Shown in pieces: positions 5,886 through 9,269 of a DNA stretch of 9,269 nt. A program made the position numbers and the translations under genes. The stretch comes from Phycisphaerales bacterium (GTDB lineage: Bacteria > Planctomycetota > Phycisphaerae > Tepidisphaerales > Tepidisphaeraceae). Each line of letters starts with the position of its first letter. Position 1 is the first letter of the stretch. The notes under the pieces were generated by a model. It saw nothing but the letters and a program-made list of their open reading frames with translations, was not told the DNA's origin and searched no databases. The stretch spans positions 1 to 9,269 of the forward strand of contig JAQGHJ010000542.1 of NCBI GenBank assembly GCA_028288905.1. Direction: 5' to 3'.

Positions 5886-7010
5886 TCACGGCCGCGGAAG
5901 TGCGATCGTCGCGAGGTAGATGCTCGCCTTGCCCTCGTGCGACGAGTAGTAGCTGACCCTGAGTCGGCCGTCGTCGCCGATCGCCAGCCCGGCGTAGCTG
6001 CAATCGCCGCCGGACGGCAGGGCAAGACACTCGGTCAACCGCCCGGCGGCCTGGTCGACCCAGCAGAGGCTTGTTCGGACCTTTTTGTCGTGGAGTCGGA
6101 CGACGGCCAACAACCGGTCGTCCGGCAGCCGGATCATGGCCGGCCCGCCGATCTTCACGCCTGCATCCTTCCACTCCCACTCGGTGTACGGCGGCTTGGA
6201 CCGGCCGATGACCGCCAGCCCGGCCCGGGCCGCGGGGTCGAGCGCGTCCGCCTCGGCGGCCGGCGGCACGTCGCGGCGGAGCAGGCACACGACCGACCCG
6301 TCGGCGGCAAAGTTCAGGTCGTGCTCGCCCGCCCGCCCGGCGACGGCCAGCCGGTCGACGAGCGGCTGGTACGTCCGCCCTTCGTCCCGCGTCGCGTACA
6401 GCCGGACGCCCGGCGGCGGGACGGTGCGATACCCGATGCCGTAGCCCACGCCGTCACGAAACGTCGTCCGCCACACCCAGTCGTTGTCGGCCCCGACGGG
6501 GCGGGGGTCCGACCAGGTCTTGCCGTCGTCGGAAATCCAGACCATCGACCGGTGCCGAGCCTCCCCCGCCGCCGGGGGGACCGACTGCCGCAACGCGACC
6601 GCCCCGGACAACATTAGTCGCCCGCCCGGGGTGACGGTCAGTTTCGCGTCCCGGAGGTCGCCGTCTGGGCTGGTGACGCGGGCGGCTGATTCCCACGAGT
6701 CGGCGTCCGCCGACGTCAGGACGCGCAACGCCCCGTCCGCCGACACGTGCGACGACCCCTCGCGGAACGCGCAGAACCATCGCCCCTTGAACCGGACGAG
6801 GTCCGTGAACGCGTTGTGCGGGGCTGCGTCCCAGATCTTGCGCACGCCGAGAAGCGTCGGGGCCGCGGGGCTTGTCGCGGCGGCTGGTTCCGCGGCCGTG
6901 CCGGAGGCCGTGGCGGTAGAAGGGGCCGGCGACGTGGGCGACGCCGCTGGGGCGGGCGCCGGCCCGCATAGGGCGACGAGGAACGGGGCGCAGCGGAGCA
7001 GTGGTCGCAC
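5886..7010 (-). CDS. Secreted sialidase-like (BNR/Asp-box) beta-propeller protein
   Basis: From the GTG at 7010 the product is 374 residues. It opens with a signal peptide (VRPLLRCAPFLVALCG, then APAPAA as a likely cleavage zone) and an Ala/Pro/Thr/Ser-rich linker to about residue 52. The rest resembles the sialidase-fold six-bladed propeller, with Asp-box-like turns at SADADSW (100-106), SDDGKTW (160-166) and TRDEGRTY (207-214). FREGSSH (82-88) and SYYSSHEGKASIYLATI (353-369) are motifs seen in planctomycete proteins annotated as exo-alpha-sialidases. I cannot assign the full arginine triad, so enzyme activity on sialic acids is not shown; a carbohydrate-binding or other glycan-directed role is equally possible. 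The frame is open upstream to 7238, but AAGGAGG eight bases before the GTG and the signal peptide settle the start. The TGA at 5886-5888 is in frame with mobA downstream. Confidence 0.82.
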   Translation of the reverse strand: MRPLLRCAPFLVALCGPAPAPAASPTSPAPSTATASGTAAEPAAATSPAAPTLLGVRKIWDAAPHNAFTDLVRFKGRWFCAFREGSSHVSADGALRVLTSADADSWESAARVTSPDGDLRDAKLTVTPGGRLMLSGAVALRQSVPPAAGEARHRSMVWISDDGKTWSDPRPVGADNDWVWRTTFRDGVGYGIGYRTVPPPGVRLYATRDEGRTYQPLVDRLAVAGRAGEHDLNFAADGSVVCLLRRDVPPAAEADALDPAARAGLAVIGRSKPPYTEWEWKDAGVKIGGPAMIRLPDDRLLAVVRLHDKKVRTSLCWVDQAAGRLTECLALPSGGDCSYAGLAIGDDGRLRVSYYSSHEGKASIYLATIALPRP

Positions 7011-7018
7011 GGGGCACG

Positions 7019-7025
7019 CCTCCTT
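7019..7025 (-). promoter_or_regulatory. Shine-Dalgarno site deciding the propeller gene start
   Basis: AAGGAGG on the minus strand lies eight bases before the GTG at 7008-7010, directly ahead of the signal peptide. It rules against a 76-codon upstream extension of the frame. Confidence 0.85.
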
Positions 7026-7134
7026 CGGGTATGGGGAGGGGTGCCATCTTCGGGCCGTGCGGCTCGGTCCGCAATGACAACGGTAGACCCACGGCGAACA
7101 GCCGGGCGACGTTCCGCCCATTGGTACCGCTGGC

Positions 7135-7674
7135 CTACTTCCGCACGCTCGTCGGCCGGACGAGGTGCGGGATGTAACCGCCGCGGGCGACGCCGACCGT
7201 GTCGACGGTGATGAACGCTTCGGGGTCGGTGTCGGCAATGATCTTCAGCATCTCCTTGCCGCGCTTGCGGGGGGCGACGACGAACAACAGCATCACCTGC
7301 AACGACTGCCCGTGCCCGTCGACGGCAGTTAGTCCGAACCCGGCCGCCCGCAGGGCCGCGGCCAAGTCCTGGCACCGCTGTTTGCTGATGATCCGGGCGA
7401 TGATCGTGCCGGATGCGATCCATGTCTCCAGCGTCATCCCGACGAACGTGCCGGTGGCGAACCCGGCCGCGTACCCGACCATGTTCCACGGGTTCTGCCG
7501 GGCCGTCGCCAGCGCGCTGGAGATGGCGAAGATGAAGACTCCAGACTCGATCAACCCGAGCCCGGCGGCCAGGTACTTGCGGCCGCGCATCGCGTACAGC
7601 ATCCGGAGCGTGCCGATCGACACGTCGCAGATCCGTAGGGAGAAGATCAACAGGGCGGGGAGGAGCTGTTCCAT
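7135..7674 (-). CDS. UPF0316 family membrane protein (DUF5698 plus DUF2179)
   Basis: The 179-residue product matches the UPF0316 layout (Bacillus YebE-like). It has an N-terminal membrane part with three hydrophobic spans (about 4-25, 35-56 and 65-90), including the typical SLRICDVSIGTLRMLYAMRG and GLIESGVFIFAIS segments. A soluble C-terminal DUF2179 domain (about 98-168) carries FVVAPRKRGKEMLKIIADTDPEAFITV. The family's biochemical role is not established; DUF2179 domains also occur at the end of YitT-type membrane proteins, and a ligand-sensing role has been guessed. The length is normal and the protein appears intact. The ATG at 7674 has no obvious ribosome site, but the family N-terminus begins at or near this methionine. 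It is the first gene of the minus-strand run; the propeller gene begins 124 bases downstream. Confidence 0.88.
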   Translation of the reverse strand: MEQLLPALLIFSLRICDVSIGTLRMLYAMRGRKYLAAGLGLIESGVFIFAISSALATARQNPWNMVGYAAGFATGTFVGMTLETWIASGTIIARIISKQRCQDLAAALRAAGFGLTAVDGHGQSLQVMLLFVVAPRKRGKEMLKIIADTDPEAFITVDTVGVARGGYIPHLVRPTSVRK

Positions 7675-7820
7675 AGTGCGGGCCGTGTGTCGGCGGCGGG
7701 CCGCGGCCGGGCGGCGGCCCAGGTCCGTCCCCAGTTATCGGCGGGGTCGGGCGGCGACCTGTGTAACGGGATCGTGCGGCAACGGCGGCGGCGGGTAGCC
7801 TGACCGGCCGTGGCACGGAC

Positions 7821-7850
7821 GGCTCAAAAGTTGGTCAGCTCGGTTGAGCC
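7821..7850. repeat. Inverted repeat (7-base arms)
   Basis: GGCTCAA (7821-7827) and TTGAGCC (7844-7850) are perfect complements separated by 16 bases. This is the first of three inverted repeats in the spacer. It could be a protein-binding dyad or hairpin upstream of the UPF0316 gene. Confidence 0.4.
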
Positions 7851-7866
7851 CTTCGCGGACCCCGCT

Positions 7867-7907
7867 CTCCGAGCCCCTCTCTCGGCAGTCCGGGAGAGGG
7901 GGCGGAG
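7867..7907. repeat. Strong REP-like palindrome
   Basis: The core stem pairs 7874-7885 with 7890-7901, 12 base pairs including one G-T, around the loop CAGT. An outer stem, CTCCG (7867-7871) with CGGAG (7903-7907), extends it across a small internal loop. No T-run follows on either strand, so it looks more like a repetitive extragenic palindrome or an RNA-processing site than an intrinsic terminator. Confidence 0.6.
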
Positions 7908-7938
7908 GCCCGCGATCGCGACGCGCTTCAATAGCGCC

Positions 7939-8100
7939 AACGTGTTCGAGAAGCGGGCGGGCGTTGCCGTGGCACGAGCTTCCGAACGCTAATCAACGGC
8001 TTAGATAGGTTCAGAACCGTCGCCTTCCATGTGGCGAACGCGCCCGGCAGGGGTCGGGAGCCTCGTGCCAAGCAATGCCCGCCGGCAACTCGAACACGTT
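7939..8100. mobile_element. 162-base fold-back (MITE-like) element with about 40-base imperfect terminal inverted repeats
   Basis: The left arm (7939-7979) and the reverse complement of the right arm (8062-8100) both begin AACGTGTTCGAG. They agree at about 34 of 40 aligned positions, with one single-base gap, and include GGCGGGC and TGGCACGAG. The outer ends are the best-matched parts, as in terminal inverted repeats. The 82-base centre has two smaller hairpins: GGTTCAGAACC (8008-8018) and TCGCC/GGCGA (8020-8037). There is no transposase and no clear target duplication. The right end lies one base from the HEAT gene stop codon, so the element would be transcribed as a long hairpin in that gene's 3' region. 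An alternative is two inverted copies of a decayed gene fragment, because both arms translate to related peptides. Confidence 0.55.
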
Positions 8101-8101
8101 C

Positions 8102-9269
8102 TCACGCCAGCGGCGGCGAGGGGCTTAGGGTCGCGGCGAGCCGGCGGGCGCGGCGGATGGCGAGTCCGGCCCCGAGCAGGCCCGCCGCCCCCGCAAGCGC
8201 TGCCCACCCGCCCCACCAGGACGGTGAGGCGAGCGGGTCGACGACGGCGTCGTCCGCGGCCGACGCACCGGGCGACGGCGACGGGGGCGGGACGTACGGA
8301 GGAAACGCCCCGGCCGCGCCGGCGTCCGACCAGTGGTCGAACGACTCGAGGTGCCGCGGGACCGGCCGGCCGGCCGCCGCCAGGAGCCGGGCTTGCGCCA
8401 CCCGGCCGAGTCGGCGGTCGGTGCCGCGGTCGACCAACAGCGCCGCCGACTGCCGACGCACGCCCGGGTCCGGGTCCGCCGTGGCCACCGCGACCAACAG
8501 TGCTACCGGCCAGCCCGACGGGTTGGCCTTCGCCAGGGCGGCCATGGCCGCCGCCCGGGTGGCGGTGTCGCCCGCTTGTAGCCGTTCGGTGTGGATGGCC
8601 ACCGCCGCGGGTAACCCGTTCCCCACCGTCGACAGGCGGGCGGTCGCCCGGTCCCGTACCTCGGGCGGGCCGGATCGGGCCAACTCTGCGAGCGCCGCCT
8701 GTCCCTTGGGGCCGAGGGTGGTCAGCGCGCCGAACGCTTCTGGGCGAAGGGCCGGGTCCGGGTCGGCGGAAGCGATCCTGCGAAGCTGGTCTGTCAGTCG
8801 CGGCCAGTCCGGACGGGGAGTGGACCCGAGCCGTCCGGCCAGCGCCACGCACCCGGCCCGGACCTGCCCGTCCGGCGAGGCGAGGCCGGCGTACAGCGGC
8901 TCGAAGTCCGAGGCCCGCTTGGTCAGGAAGTCGATGGCGGCCAACGCGACGTCGGGGTCAGGGTCCGAGGCGCGAGTTCGCATCGCGGGCGTGACGGTGG
9001 CGACCGGGCCGTATCGTGCGGCTAACGCCACGAACCGACGACGGACCGCCGCCGGCGCGGCGGCGGCCGGGCGGTTCATGACGTCCATGACCACCGCTCG
9101 GGCGGCCTCGTCCGGGGCACTGCGGAGCGCGATGGCGGCGGCACGGTCGCCGGTCGGGCCCTCGTCGGCGATCGCCCGGTCGAGCATGGCCGCGACGGTT
9201 CGCCGGAAGTCGTCGGCCACGAGCGGGCTGCGGTCGAGCGGGGCCGCCGCCCACCCGCCGTCGGTGGCC
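8102..9269 (-). CDS. HEAT-repeat protein with C-terminal membrane anchor (5' end beyond window)
   Basis: The frame is open from the right edge to TGA at 8102-8104, giving 388 residues in view. A GTG at 9220 could start a 372-residue product, but it lacks a ribosome site and the frame continues upstream to the edge, so the gene probably begins outside the window. Counting from that GTG, residues 20-285 are repeated alpha-helical pairs of the HEAT/Armadillo type. The recurring turns are SDPDPDVALAA (85-95), SPDGQVRAG (115-123), DPDPALRPEA (153-162), PPEVRDRA (185-192) and DPDPGVRRQSA (249-259). These form protein-binding solenoids. A Pro/Ser-rich linker (306-333) leads to a hydrophobic span (about 335-355) followed by IRRARRLAA, suggesting an anchor with the solenoid outside the cytoplasm. 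The partner is unknown. Confidence 0.8.
   Translation of the reverse strand, partial: ATDGGWAAAPLDRSPLVADDFRRTVAAMLDRAIADEGPTGDRAAAIALRSAPDEAARAVVMDVMNRPAAAAPAAVRRRFVALAARYGPVATVTPAMRTRASDPDPDVALAAIDFLTKRASDFEPLYAGLASPDGQVRAGCVALAGRLGSTPRPDWPRLTDQLRRIASADPDPALRPEAFGALTTLGPKGQAALAELARSGPPEVRDRATARLSTVGNGLPAAVAIHTERLQAGDTATRAAAMAALAKANPSGWPVALLVAVATADPDPGVRRQSAALLVDRGTDRRLGRVAQARLLAAAGRPVPRHLESFDHWSDAGAAGAFPPYVPPPSPSPGASAADDAVVDPLASPSWWGGWAALAGAAGLLGAGLAIRRARRLAATLSPSPPLA

Larger units (their letters stand above)
7675..8101. other. Non-coding spacer rich in inverted repeats
   Basis: This 427-base gap between the HEAT-repeat gene and the UPF0316 gene shows no convincing coding sequence. A 60-codon plus-strand frame (7810-7992) spans two of the repeat structures and has no ribosome site or family resemblance. 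The spacer contains three independent inverted repeats: 7821-7850, 7867-7907 and the large fold-back element 7939-8100. No clear promoter for the UPF0316 gene could be picked out in the GC-rich part 7675-7800. Confidence 0.6.

Noticed and set aside
7810..7992. Possible 60-residue plus-strand small protein
   Set aside because: It runs through the REP-like palindrome and the left arm of the fold-back element, has no ribosome site, and matches no family I recognise.
8029..8994. Plus-strand 321-codon frame over the HEAT gene
   Set aside because: It is Arg/Pro-rich low-complexity translation opposite well-formed HEAT repeats, and is best explained as an antisense shadow.

Overview
The window is GC-rich DNA (roughly 70% by eye) that reads like chromosomal sequence from a planctomycete of the Gemmata group. 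This is inferred from gene content and protein style, not from a marker gene. The cues are a large membrane M48 protease with a Pro/Gly-rich tail, a secreted BNR-type propeller, a HEAT-repeat protein with a C-terminal membrane anchor, heavy use of GTG starts, and loosely packed genes. No rRNA, tRNA, CRISPR array or complete insertion sequence is visible.

Layout. Bases 1-1230 (minus strand) hold a DEAD-box RNA helicase of the RhlE type whose C-terminal tail runs off the left edge. A 476-base divergent spacer (1231-1706) follows. It carries a plausible promoter and a long leader for the helicase, and two mutually exclusive hairpins just before the next gene. Bases 1707-4511 (plus strand) encode a 934-residue M48 metalloprotease. 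Facing it, 59 bases away, is a run of four minus-strand genes read from 7674 down to 4571: a UPF0316 membrane protein, a secreted sialidase-like propeller, MobA (molybdenum cofactor guanylyltransferase) and a YbaK/EbsC-type aminoacyl-tRNA deacylase. Bases 7675-8101 are a non-coding spacer with three separate inverted repeats, the largest a 162-base fold-back element. Bases 8102-9269 (minus strand) are a HEAT-repeat membrane protein whose start lies beyond the right edge.

The four minus-strand genes may share transcripts (gaps of 124, 36 and 142 bases) but do not form a recognisable pathway: MobA stands alone without other molybdopterin genes, and the propeller and the deacylase are functionally unrelated to it. 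I see no defence island, secondary-metabolite cluster or other multi-gene novel system. The items most worth a second look are the 162-base inverted-repeat element abutting the HEAT gene stop codon, the in-frame arrangement of the propeller and mobA genes joined by a (GCC)7 run, the domain build of the M48 protease, and the two structured leaders in the divergent spacer.
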